Shown here: piece after piece, positions 6,908 through 12,872 of the stretch | How positions within the stretch are numbered: the stretch's first letter is position 1 | How the letters are laid out: every line of letters starts with the position of its first letter | DNA from: an uncultured Oscillospiraceae bacterium | Lineage (GTDB): Bacteria > Bacillota > Clostridia > Oscillospirales > Oscillospiraceae | DNA: 16,552 bases | Assembly: GCA_900763675.1 (NCBI GenBank) | Contig: CAAFLE010000033.1 | Span: 1 to 16,552, forward strand | Direction: 5' to 3' | Notes under the pieces: model-generated | What the model was told of the DNA's origin: nothing | Database searches by the model: none | Seen by the model: only the letters and a program-made list of their open reading frames with translations | Position numbers and translations under genes: made by a program

Positions 6908-7864
6908 TCAGCCTCCGATCTGGTTCATGTTGCGTCCGGCGTGGCTGCGTTCAAGCGCGGACAGCGGCGCGTGGCACGCCGGCTTTGCGAGAATCACTTT
7001 TTCGATCTCCCGACGCATTTCCTCCTCGCTCAGCCCCTTGATGGAGCACTCCTGGTCGGAATGGAGACAGGGCTTGAGCTTTCCGTCCGCCGTCAGCCGG
7101 ATACGGTTGCACCCGGCGCAGAAGTGGTTGCTTACGGCGCTGATGAGACCGACATTTCCCTTTGCGCCGGGAAGCCGGTACAGCCGGGCGACGCCGTCGT
7201 TCTGCGGCGCGGGGACAAGCTCCGGCAGCGCCGTGAGAACCGCCTCGTCGGGGACGTAGGCATTTTTGCCGAACGTCTCATTCTCCGTCATGGGCATCAG
7301 CTCGATGAAGCGGACGTCTACCGGCCAGCGCCGCGTAAGCTCCGCGAGCGCCGGAATTTCCCCGTCGTTGAAGCCGCCGATCAGCACCGCGTTGATCTTA
7401 ATGCCCGCAAATCCGGCGTCCAGCGCCGCCTCGATGCCGCGCAGCGCCTCGTCCAGCACGCCGACACGGGTGATGGCGGCGTATTTTTCCGCGTCGAGCG
7501 TGTCCAGACTGATGTTCAGCCGCGACACACCCGCAGCCTTCAGCGCCCCTGCCATCGTCGGCAGGAGTGTGCCGTTCGTCGTCATGCAAAGCTCGCGGAT
7601 GCCGTCCACGGCGGCGCACCGCTCGCAGATGGACAGAATGTTTTTCTTCACCAGCGGCTCGCCGCCGGTCAGCCGCAGCTTGCGGATGCCCAGCGACGTG
7701 GCGGCACGCACCGCCATGACCATTTCGTCCTCCGTGAGCATTTCCTCGTGGCGCTTCTTGTTGCAGATGCCGTCCGCCGGCATACAGTACCGGCAGCGCA
7801 GATTGCACCGGTCCGTTACCGAAAGGCGCAGGTAATAGATTTCTCTTCCGAATGTGTCGATCAT
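6908..7864 (-). CDS. moaA: GTP 3',8-cyclase MoaA (318 aa)
   Basis: Radical SAM enzyme converting GTP to the cyclic intermediate that MoaC uses. The N-terminal CNLRCRYC motif (Cys20, 24, 27) binds the SAM cluster; TGGEP (66-70) is the usual SAM-contact motif. The second, C-terminal cluster is supplied by Cys249, Cys252 and Cys266. The protein ends in the Gly-Gly tail needed by MoaA enzymes. Length is normal. The start follows moeA by 25 bp with only a weak purine-rich SD, so expression may depend partly on coupling to moeA translation. It is second in the Moco operon and cytoplasmic. Confidence 0.97.
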   Translation of the reverse strand: MIDTFGREIYYLRLSVTDRCNLRCRYCMPADGICNKKRHEEMLTEDEMVMAVRAATSLGIRKLRLTGGEPLVKKNILSICERCAAVDGIRELCMTTNGTLLPTMAGALKAAGVSRLNISLDTLDAEKYAAITRVGVLDEALRGIEAALDAGFAGIKINAVLIGGFNDGEIPALAELTRRWPVDVRFIELMPMTENETFGKNAYVPDEAVLTALPELVPAPQNDGVARLYRLPGAKGNVGLISAVSNHFCAGCNRIRLTADGKLKPCLHSDQECSIKGLSEEEMRREIEKVILAKPACHAPLSALERSHAGRNMNQIGG

Positions 7865-7889
7865 ATCTTTTGTCCGCTATCCGGTTATT

Positions 7890-9104
7890 TCAGAGCAGAA
7901 AACCCTGCAAAGCAGCGCCCGGCGCGACCGGTCCGCTCCCGGCGGGGACTACCGCCATCACGTTGCAGCCGACCGTGCTGCTCAAAACAACGTTGCCCTG
8001 GTCCTGGGGTACCTCCATGCAGACCGTGCCGCCGCGCAGCACAAGCCGTCCGCGCAGGAACCGCGTCGCCGGGCTTTTCTTGGGAAAGCCCTCGGCGAGC
8101 GTCACGGTGATCTCCCGCAGACGGTAATCGCCCCGCCCAGTGAGCTTGCGCAGCGCGGGAAGCGCCACGGCATAGAAGTTCGTGAGCGCCGACGCCGGGT
8201 TCCCCGAAAGAGCGCAGAGAATTTTCCCGTCCCGCACGCCGTAGGCGCAGGACATTCCGGGCTTTATGGTCACGCCGCGCACCAAGATCTCCACGCCCGC
8301 CTTCTCCATCGCCGCGGGGGTAAGGTCATAGTCGCCGACCGAAACGCCGCCGGTGGTGATCATGGCGTCGCACTCGGCAAGCGCCCGACCGATCTGCCCG
8401 GCGATCCGGGCAATATCGTCGCCCGCGATGCCGTAATACACCGGCTCGCAGCCGAGCTGCCGGAGAACGGTCTCGAACACATAGCGGTTGGAGTTGCGGA
8501 TCTTTCCCGCGCCGGGCGTCTCGTCCGCCTCCACCAGCTCGCTGCCGGTCGAGAGGATCGCCACGCGGGGAACGCGGTAGACAAGCGGTTCGGCGACGCC
8601 CTGCGCCGCCAGCGTGCCGCTCAGCCCGGGGTCGATGACGCTGCCCCGCGGCGCGAGAACGGTCCCCCTGCAAACATCCTCTCCGGCGCGGACGATGTTG
8701 TCTCCCGACCGCAGCGGCGCGAACACCCGGACAGACTCCGGCGTGAACTCCGTCTTTTCATACATGACCACGACGTCCGCGCCCGGCGGGATCGGAGCGC
8801 CGGTCAGCACCTTGGCGGCGGTCCCCGCCGTGATCTCGTGCGTGGGTACGCTGCCCGCCGGGATCTCCTCCAGCACGCGCAGCTCCGCAGGGTTCTCCCG
8901 CGACGCCGCCGCGGTGTCCGCGGCGCGAAGGGCGTATCCGTCATACGGCGAGCGGTCAAAGGCGGGAACGTTTTCCTGCGCCGTCAGCTCCTGCGCCAGC
9001 ACGCGGCAGCCGCACTCGGAAAGCGGCGCGGTTTCCGTCCCCACCAGCTGCACCGTCTCCAAAAGCAGCGCCTGCGCCTGCTCATATCCGGGATTTTTCA
9101 GCAT
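7890..9104 (-). CDS. moeA: molybdopterin molybdenumtransferase MoeA (404 aa)
   Basis: MoeA inserts molybdate into adenylylated molybdopterin made by MogA, the last step before a usable Moco. Visible are VPAFDRSPYDGYALR (46-60) with the catalytic-type Asp55, TGAPIPPGADVV (101-112), GED near 141-143, the molybdopterin-binding TTGGVSVGDYD (250-260) and SGNPASA (300-306). Length matches the family. ATG 9104 was chosen because GGAGGA lies just upstream; reading further up would enter the structured leader and its terminator. It is the first gene of the operon, so the whole pathway is under control of the leader at 9122-9357. Confidence 0.96.
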   Translation of the reverse strand: MLKNPGYEQAQALLLETVQLVGTETAPLSECGCRVLAQELTAQENVPAFDRSPYDGYALRAADTAAASRENPAELRVLEEIPAGSVPTHEITAGTAAKVLTGAPIPPGADVVVMYEKTEFTPESVRVFAPLRSGDNIVRAGEDVCRGTVLAPRGSVIDPGLSGTLAAQGVAEPLVYRVPRVAILSTGSELVEADETPGAGKIRNSNRYVFETVLRQLGCEPVYYGIAGDDIARIAGQIGRALAECDAMITTGGVSVGDYDLTPAAMEKAGVEILVRGVTIKPGMSCAYGVRDGKILCALSGNPASALTNFYAVALPALRKLTGRGDYRLREITVTLAEGFPKKSPATRFLRGRLVLRGGTVCMEVPQDQGNVVLSSTVGCNVMAVVPAGSGPVAPGAALQGFLL

Positions 9105-9121
9105 TTTTCTTCTTCCTCCAG

Positions 9122-9161
9122 CGAATAAATAAAGACAGACTGTCCCGAAAAAAACAGTCTG
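9122..9161 (-). terminator. leader terminator (attenuator) before moeA
   Basis: CAGACTGT/ACAGTCTG 8-bp stem (9136-9143 with 9154-9161), with a U-rich loop, is followed on the minus strand by TCTTTATTTATT and then the moeA SD. A terminator inside a leader, ahead of the first gene, is the expected output of a transcriptional riboswitch. Confidence 0.7.
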
Positions 9162-9357
9162 CCCGAAAAGCACGGAAAGAAAGGGTATGCCCGCAAGGCA
9201 TATCCCCGGTACTGTCTCCTTCTCAAAAACGGAAAGCCACGCCGTTTCCGGCATAGCTCTGGAACCGGCGGAAACCGTCCGCCGGTTCATCCGCGCCCCA
9301 TAGCGAAACGCCTTAGGCGGCTGCGGCTCGGAAACATATGGAATTGCTTGGATTTAT
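9162..9357 (-). ncRNA. structured moeA leader, candidate Moco/tungsten-cofactor riboswitch
   Basis: About 195 nt of 5' leader is highly structured: a perfect 11-bp stem (9262-9272 with 9278-9288), a GCCG-GAAA-CGGC tetraloop hairpin (9241-9252), a GCCGCC-TAA-GGCG hairpin near its 5' end, and a TATGCC/GGCATA stem near 9186-9207. A CCGAGCC segment lies near the 5' side. Position ahead of a Moco operon, size and a GNRA tetraloop fit the Moco riboswitch class, but I cannot run a covariance model, so the class is tentative. Confidence 0.55.
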
Positions 9358-9363
9358 ATTTTT

Positions 9364-9391
9364 ATTATACATTACGCAAATAAAATTGCAA
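9364..9391 (-). promoter_or_regulatory. promoter of the Moco operon
   Basis: On the minus strand, TTGCAA (9391-9386), a 16-nt spacer and a perfect TATAAT (9369-9364). Transcription would start near 9357, just before the structured leader. Confidence 0.75.
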
Positions 9392-9427
9392 GCCCCTTTG
9401 CCCGGGAAAACCTTCCGCGGGCAAGGG
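9380..9427 (-). terminator. terminator after terL
   Basis: CCCTTGCCCG/CGGGCAAAGGG stem with one bulged A (arms 9418-9427 and about 9394-9404), followed on the minus strand by a T-rich tract (TTTTATTT). It ends the terminase transcript; its tail overlaps the -35 of the Moco promoter. Confidence 0.7.
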
Positions 9428-9441
9428 AGCTCTCGGCTCGC

Positions 9442-11079
9442 TCAGATCCTTCCCCGGCGGATCCGCCGCTGGCGCTCGATGCGCCGGAGCCTTTCGCGCT
9501 CGTCCCCGCCCGGTGCGGCGACGGTCATGCGCTGCTGGTGGCGGGCGGCGTAGGTGATCGCCGCCGCCATGACGAGATCGTCGTGCTTTCCCGCGAGCGC
9601 CTCGGGGCGGTGGTCCTCGTTGTAGCAGAACGTCAGCATCTCGCCGAGCAGCTCGCGGTCGCAAAACCACTCCGGGTGCGCGGAAAACACCTCCACAAGA
9701 TTGGCGATCGCCCGCGGGCGCGTCTGCCGGTCGGTGCGGAAGCCGTAGCTTCTGCGCAGCTGGCGCGTATATGTGTCCTCGCGCTCCCGGTTGTACTGGT
9801 TCGGATAGCCCATCTCGGCGAGCTTCATCACGGGATAGGTCGAAAAGTTCGTTTCGAGTGCGATGAGTGCGTCGTTGTAGTAGCGCCCCAGTGCGTACAC
9901 CTGCCGGACGTATTCCGGCTCGGAAAACCGCCGCCGGAGCGACGCCGTCTGCTCGCCGGTGCTGTTGTCGATGACGTGCGCCGTGAACCAATCCGAGCCT
10001 TCGCCCGCGGTGTCGCCGCCGAGAACGTAGGGGTGTCCCGGCTCACACTCACGGTAGAGCGCGATCTCGCCCGCGTCGTCGTCCTGCCAGACCGGCTCCT
10101 CTCCCTCGCCGCCGGGTACGAACCGTCCGCGGCGCACCGGCTCCGCCGCCTCCTCCCGGCGGCGGATGACGAGACCGTTATCAAAAACACCCGAGCCGCT
10201 GTGGAGAAACGCCTCGTCCGGGTTGGCGGGGTATTCCTGCCGGAACATATCGCGATTGCCGCCGCAGTTGTTTGCAATGCACCAGCGCCGCCAGCGCAGC
10301 TGCTCCCACGAGAGGGAATACCGTTCGCGCAGCTCGCGCTCCTCCGCCGTCCACTCAAGACCCGGCTCGACGCGCATGACGTACTCCGGGTTTTCAAACC
10401 ACGCGAAAAACACGGCTTCAAAATCGTTCTCCCCGGCGACGGCAGCGTCCCACCGGTCCTTGAAGTCCTCACAGCCGTTGGCGGTGCTTTCGATGACGAC
10501 CATCGTCCCTGGCGCGGACGACACCGCCTGCAAAATGCCCGCGAGCGTCGCCGCCTTGCTCTCGCCGCCCTCTGGCCAGAAGGCGTATTCGGAGAGATGC
10601 ACGCACTGGAGCGTATCGCTCCGCCCGATGCCGCGCCCCCCGGCGGTGGCGCAGCGAAAGCGCGACCGCAGCCCCGGCAGCACGGCGCGGGACGTGCGCG
10701 ACGGGTTTTCAAATACCAGCTCCTGCGCGTTCGAGGCGCGGAGCATCGGTTTTATGGGCGCGGGCAGCTCGTCATAAAAGAGCTTGCTCATGCGGAACAG
10801 ATTCGCCGTGGCGTCCTCGCGGTGGGCGACGACGAGCGCGTTCACGTTCTCGCGGGTGGCGCAGGCGTGAAAAAGCAGCGCCTCGGTGAGCGTGGAAAAG
10901 CCGAGCTGCCGCGCCTTGAGGATGATGAGCCGCACCGGCTTCCCGGCGTCCTGCTGCCGCTTGGCGACGGCATAGAGCTTTTTCTGCGCGGCGTTGAGCC
11001 GGAACGGCACGACCGCGCCGCTTTTCGTCCGGATCTTCAGACACGATTCGATATACTCTCTTGCCACGCACGGATTCAC
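9442..11079 (-). CDS. phage terminase large subunit TerL (545 aa)
   Basis: Packaging motor ATPase and nuclease. The N-terminal ATPase domain has Walker A LKARQLGFST (54-63) and a Walker B-like CVHLSE (159-164); IESTANG follows. The C-terminal RNase H-like nuclease domain has GGDTAGEGSD (Asp356, Asp363), an ALETN Glu409, and KHDD (Asp500, Asp501). All catalytic acids appear present and length is normal, so the gene is not visibly decayed. I chose GTG 11079 because AAGGAGGA lies about 9 nt upstream; it overlaps the terS stop (GTGA), indicating translational coupling. No portal, protease, capsid or tail gene follows; a terminator does. It is either domesticated or the remainder of a prophage. 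Confidence 0.93.
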   Translation of the reverse strand: MNPCVAREYIESCLKIRTKSGAVVPFRLNAAQKKLYAVAKRQQDAGKPVRLIILKARQLGFSTLTEALLFHACATRENVNALVVAHREDATANLFRMSKLFYDELPAPIKPMLRASNAQELVFENPSRTSRAVLPGLRSRFRCATAGGRGIGRSDTLQCVHLSEYAFWPEGGESKAATLAGILQAVSSAPGTMVVIESTANGCEDFKDRWDAAVAGENDFEAVFFAWFENPEYVMRVEPGLEWTAEERELRERYSLSWEQLRWRRWCIANNCGGNRDMFRQEYPANPDEAFLHSGSGVFDNGLVIRRREEAAEPVRRGRFVPGGEGEEPVWQDDDAGEIALYRECEPGHPYVLGGDTAGEGSDWFTAHVIDNSTGEQTASLRRRFSEPEYVRQVYALGRYYNDALIALETNFSTYPVMKLAEMGYPNQYNREREDTYTRQLRRSYGFRTDRQTRPRAIANLVEVFSAHPEWFCDRELLGEMLTFCYNEDHRPEALAGKHDDLVMAAAITYAARHQQRMTVAAPGGDERERLRRIERQRRIRRGRI

Positions 11080-11537
11080 AATGCGCTCTCCTCCTTCTGC
11101 GCGGCAAGCCATTCCTCAAAGGACGGCGCGGCGCCGTCCGCCGCTTCCTCTTCGCGGAGCGAGCGGAGATGCTCGTCCAGCTCGTGCAGCGCCCGCATTG
11201 CGCCCGCGCCGTCAAACTCCCATGTGCCGTCCGGTTCACGCTGCTTCGTTTCGGGGTTGCGCGTGAGATGGGGCGTCGCCTGCATACACCGCTCGACGAT
11301 CTCCACGAGCCGCCGCCCGATCCACGCGCTCGAAACGCCCATCGCATCAAAGAGCCGCTGCTCCGTCTCCCGGCGGTAGCGCTGCACCGCCGGATCGCGC
11401 AGCAGAGCGCGGGCGCGTTCCTCCGCCGCGGCGGGGCTGTACCCCGCGGCGATCGCCGCCTCGGGCGCGTCGCCGCAGGCGAGATATTCCTCCACGAACC
11501 GCTTCTGCCGCGCCGTCAGCGCCGGTTTCTCCTTCAT
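11076..11537 (-). CDS. phage terminase small subunit TerS (153 aa)
   Basis: Terminase_2-type small subunit, which recognises phage DNA and presents it to TerL. The N-terminus has the typical LTARQKRFVEEYL helix, AAIAAGYS turn and LLRDPAVQRY helix (about residues 7-55), a DNA-binding fold. The C-terminal portion is acidic and oligomerisation-like. Length is typical. AGGAGG precedes the ATG, and the stop overlaps the terL start. It lies 18 bp downstream of the small HTH-like gene, in one operon driven by the promoter at 11934-11962. Confidence 0.92.
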   Translation of the reverse strand: MKEKPALTARQKRFVEEYLACGDAPEAAIAAGYSPAAAEERARALLRDPAVQRYRRETEQRLFDAMGVSSAWIGRRLVEIVERCMQATPHLTRNPETKQREPDGTWEFDGAGAMRALHELDEHLRSLREEEAADGAAPSFEEWLAAQKEESAL

Positions 11538-11555
11538 AGCTTCCTCCTTTCACGA

Positions 11556-11828
11556 TCAAAGGGGCATCCGCTCCAAAAATTCCAGCCGCAGCTGTGAGAG
11601 CCGCCGGACCGTGACCCCCGTCGCCGCTGCCGCCGACGCAAGCGATTTCCCCTGTATCAGCACGTTATAAAGTCCCCGCCCCTCCTCCGGCGTGGCGGCA
11701 AGCCGGGCGATCTCCCGGCGCACCGCTTCCTTTCGCTCCGGCGGCAGCGCCGCAAATATGCCGAGCATCGCCCGGAGATACCGCTGCTCCGCCGCCGGGC
11801 GGGCGCAGGGATAGATCCGCGTCCCCAT
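11556..11828 (-). CDS. small HTH-like protein upstream of terminase (90 aa)
   Basis: No family recognised with confidence. The middle is an Arg/Glu-rich helix (ERKEAVRREIARL) and the C-terminal third, GKSLASAAAATGVTVRRLSQLRLEFLE, reads as a helix-turn-helix. The position directly before terS is where phages often keep late-gene activators or small DNA-binding proteins, so a regulatory or packaging-accessory role is possible. AGGAGG lies upstream of ATG 11828. It is the first gene after the divergent promoter, and operator O1 lies about 25 bp upstream of its start. Confidence 0.75.
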   Translation of the reverse strand: MGTRIYPCARPAAEQRYLRAMLGIFAALPPERKEAVRREIARLAATPEEGRGLYNVLIQGKSLASAAAATGVTVRRLSQLRLEFLERMPL

Positions 11829-11852
11829 AGATCGGTTTCCTCCTTTAATAAA

Positions 11853-11865
11853 GCACGAAATGTGC
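11853..11865. promoter_or_regulatory. operator-like site O1
   Basis: GCAC-GAAAT-GTGC; its complement fits RCACRNNYCGTG. It lies in the 5' leader of the terminase operon, 62 bp centre-to-centre from O2. Confidence 0.65.
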
Positions 11866-11914
11866 ATACAGCAAGGAAAATAAAAGAAAGGAGAGGGTGA
11901 TGAGCTTCTGTATG

Positions 11915-11927
11915 ACACATTTCGTGT
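11915..11927. promoter_or_regulatory. operator-like site O2 at the terminase +1
   Basis: ACAC-ATTTC-GTGT palindrome lying at the expected start point of the terminase promoter. Identical in its 12-bp core to O3. Confidence 0.75.
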
Positions 11928-11933
11928 ATCCTC

Positions 11934-11962
11934 GTTATAGCACCGTCTGCGGGATTTGTCAA
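11934..11962 (-). promoter_or_regulatory. terminase-operon promoter
   Basis: On the minus strand a consensus TTGACA (11962-11957), 17-nt spacer and TATAAC (11939-11934). A strong unrepressed promoter; it is bracketed by O2 and O3, so tight repression is expected. Confidence 0.85.
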
Positions 11963-11974
11963 CACATTTCGTGG
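11962..11974. promoter_or_regulatory. operator-like site O3 at the terminase -35
   Basis: ACAC-ATTTC-GTGG abuts the -35 of the terminase promoter and is 9 bp from the XRE -35, so it could act on both directions. Confidence 0.75.
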
Positions 11975-11982
11975 AATATTTC

Positions 11983-12011
11983 TTGACTTTTTTCACGGCA
12001 CGTGTTATGGT
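11983..12011 (+). promoter_or_regulatory. promoter of the XRE/ImmA-like genes, with operator O4 in the spacer
   Basis: TTGACT (11983-11988), a 17-nt spacer and TATGGT (12006-12011). The spacer contains TCAC-GGCAC-GTGT (11993-12005), a weaker fit to the O1-O3 motif, consistent with autoregulation. A GAGGTG SD follows before ATG 12030. Confidence 0.75.
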
Positions 12012-12029
12012 AGCGGTGAGGTGATTTGA

Positions 12030-12395
12030 ATGTCCGGTTTCAGCGAGAGACTTTCCTACCTGCGGAAGAGCGCGGGGCTTACCCAGGCGGAGCTGGCAGG
12101 GAAGCTCGGCATATCCAAAAGCTCGGTGAGTATGTACGAATGCGGCAACCGCGAGCCGGAGTTTGATCTGCTGGAAAAGATGGCGGATTGCTTCCATGTG
12201 GACATGAACGTCCTGCTCGGGCGCGAGGAGCCGCTGGTGAACAACGACCCGGAGCTGACGGCGTATCTGGAAGCGCTGCGCGACCGCCCGGAGATGCGGG
12301 CGCTGTTCCGCCTTTCCAAAAACGCCACGCGGGAGGACGTGGAGACCGCCGTGACGATTCTCGAAGCGCTGCGCGGCAAGCATGAGAGTACCTGA
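12030..12395 (+). CDS. XRE-family transcriptional repressor, ImmR/CI-like (121 aa)
   Basis: Residues about 5-62 form a classic XRE helix-turn-helix: RLSYLRKSAGLTQAELAGKLG, then SKSSVSMYECGNREPEFDLL. The C-terminal half is helical (TREDVETAVTILEAL), probably for dimerisation or contact with the protease. It reads divergently from the terminase operon across about 200 bp holding four palindromic sites. Its last 14 bp overlap the ImmA/IrrE-like gene. By analogy with ImmR/ImmA of ICEBs1 and similar elements, it should repress the element genes and be inactivated by its partner. The DNA-binding call is firm; regulation of the toxin operon is inferred from shared sites. Confidence 0.93.
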   Translation: MSGFSERLSYLRKSAGLTQAELAGKLGISKSSVSMYECGNREPEFDLLEKMADCFHVDMNVLLGREEPLVNNDPELTAYLEALRDRPEMRALFRLSKNATREDVETAVTILEALRGKHEST

Positions 12396-12738
12396 TTATT
12401 ACGTCCGTCTCGTAGAGCTGCCGCCGACGGTGTTCGGCGCGACGCTCCCGAACGACGACGGGACATTTTCCGTTTACATCAACGCCCGTCTCGGCGACGC
12501 GGCGCGGCGGGAAACGCTGCGGCACGAGCTGGAGCACATGGCGCGGGACCACTTCTATCAAAGCGCCTCCATCGCCGCGCAGGAGGCGGAGGCGAACGGA
12601 CGCGCCCCGGCGGCGGAAACGCCCCCGGAGACCGGCACGATCCGCCGCTACCGCGATCTTGCATCGCTGACGGAATATCTCCGGCGCATCGGCGCTCTCG
12701 GCAGCAGCATCGAATCTCTCGGCGCTCAGCCGCTGTAG
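12382..12738 (+). CDS. ImmA/IrrE-type metallopeptidase, putative anti-repressor (118 aa)
   Basis: HELEH (residues 48-52) is the zinc-binding HExxH motif, followed by MARDHF, in the arrangement of short ImmA/IrrE (M78-like) proteins. The C-terminal half is variable and rich in Pro, Ala and Glu. It overlaps the XRE repressor gene by 14 bp, the standard regulator-protease pairing in integrative elements and prophages, where the protease cleaves or inactivates the repressor after a stress signal. It is shorter than many family members and I cannot see the third zinc ligand with certainty. Probably cytoplasmic. Confidence 0.85.
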   Translation: MRVPDYYVRLVELPPTVFGATLPNDDGTFSVYINARLGDAARRETLRHELEHMARDHFYQSASIAAQEAEANGRAPAAETPPETGTIRRYRDLASLTEYLRRIGALGSSIESLGAQPL

Positions 12739-12753
12739 CCGCATAAACGCACT

Positions 12754-12787
12754 AAAAAGAGAGCCGATGGCGTTCGCCATCGGCTCT
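12754..12787 (-). terminator. terminator, strong stem between immA-like gene and 12873 gene
   Basis: A perfect 12-bp stem (12760-12771 with 12776-12787, GTTC loop). On the minus strand it is followed by TTTTTAG, terminating the 12873-14243 transcript. On the plus strand there is no immediate U-run, but AAAAAGCGCTTTTT follows at 12797-12810 and may assist termination of the immA-like transcript. Confidence 0.8.
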
Positions 12788-12793
12788 AAGCGT

Positions 12794-12860
12794 ATCAAAA
12801 AGCGCTTTTTCTCTGAATCTGCACAGTCCCGCAGCCTCCCCCTTGGGGACAAGGGGCGGC
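12794..12860. repeat. double-hairpin intergenic element, copy 2
   Basis: AAAAAGC/GCTTTTT followed by CCCCTTG-GGGA-CAAGGGG and CGGC, the same arrangement as 2105-2150 with a longer spacer between the two hairpins. Probably a genome-dispersed element. Confidence 0.5.
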
Positions 12861-12872
12861 AGGAGCCGGAGG

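Noticed and set aside
5930..8110. Long plus-strand open frame opposite the Moco genes
   Set aside because: It is the antisense of genes with clear catalytic motifs; GC-rich coding DNA produces such open antisense frames, and the product has Arg/His-rich low-complexity composition.
7854..9128. Plus-strand frame opposite moeA
   Set aside because: Mirror of the moeA coding strand, with no domain resemblance and an Arg-rich composition typical of antisense frames.
9538..11379. 613-codon plus-strand frame opposite terL/terS
   Set aside because: Antisense shadow of terminase genes with intact motifs; no SD or recognisable domains.
11556..12383. Long minus-strand reading of the small HTH-like gene extending across the XRE gene
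   Set aside because: It would run through the divergent promoters and antisense to the XRE gene; ATG 11828 has an AGGAGG SD and fits the mapped promoter.
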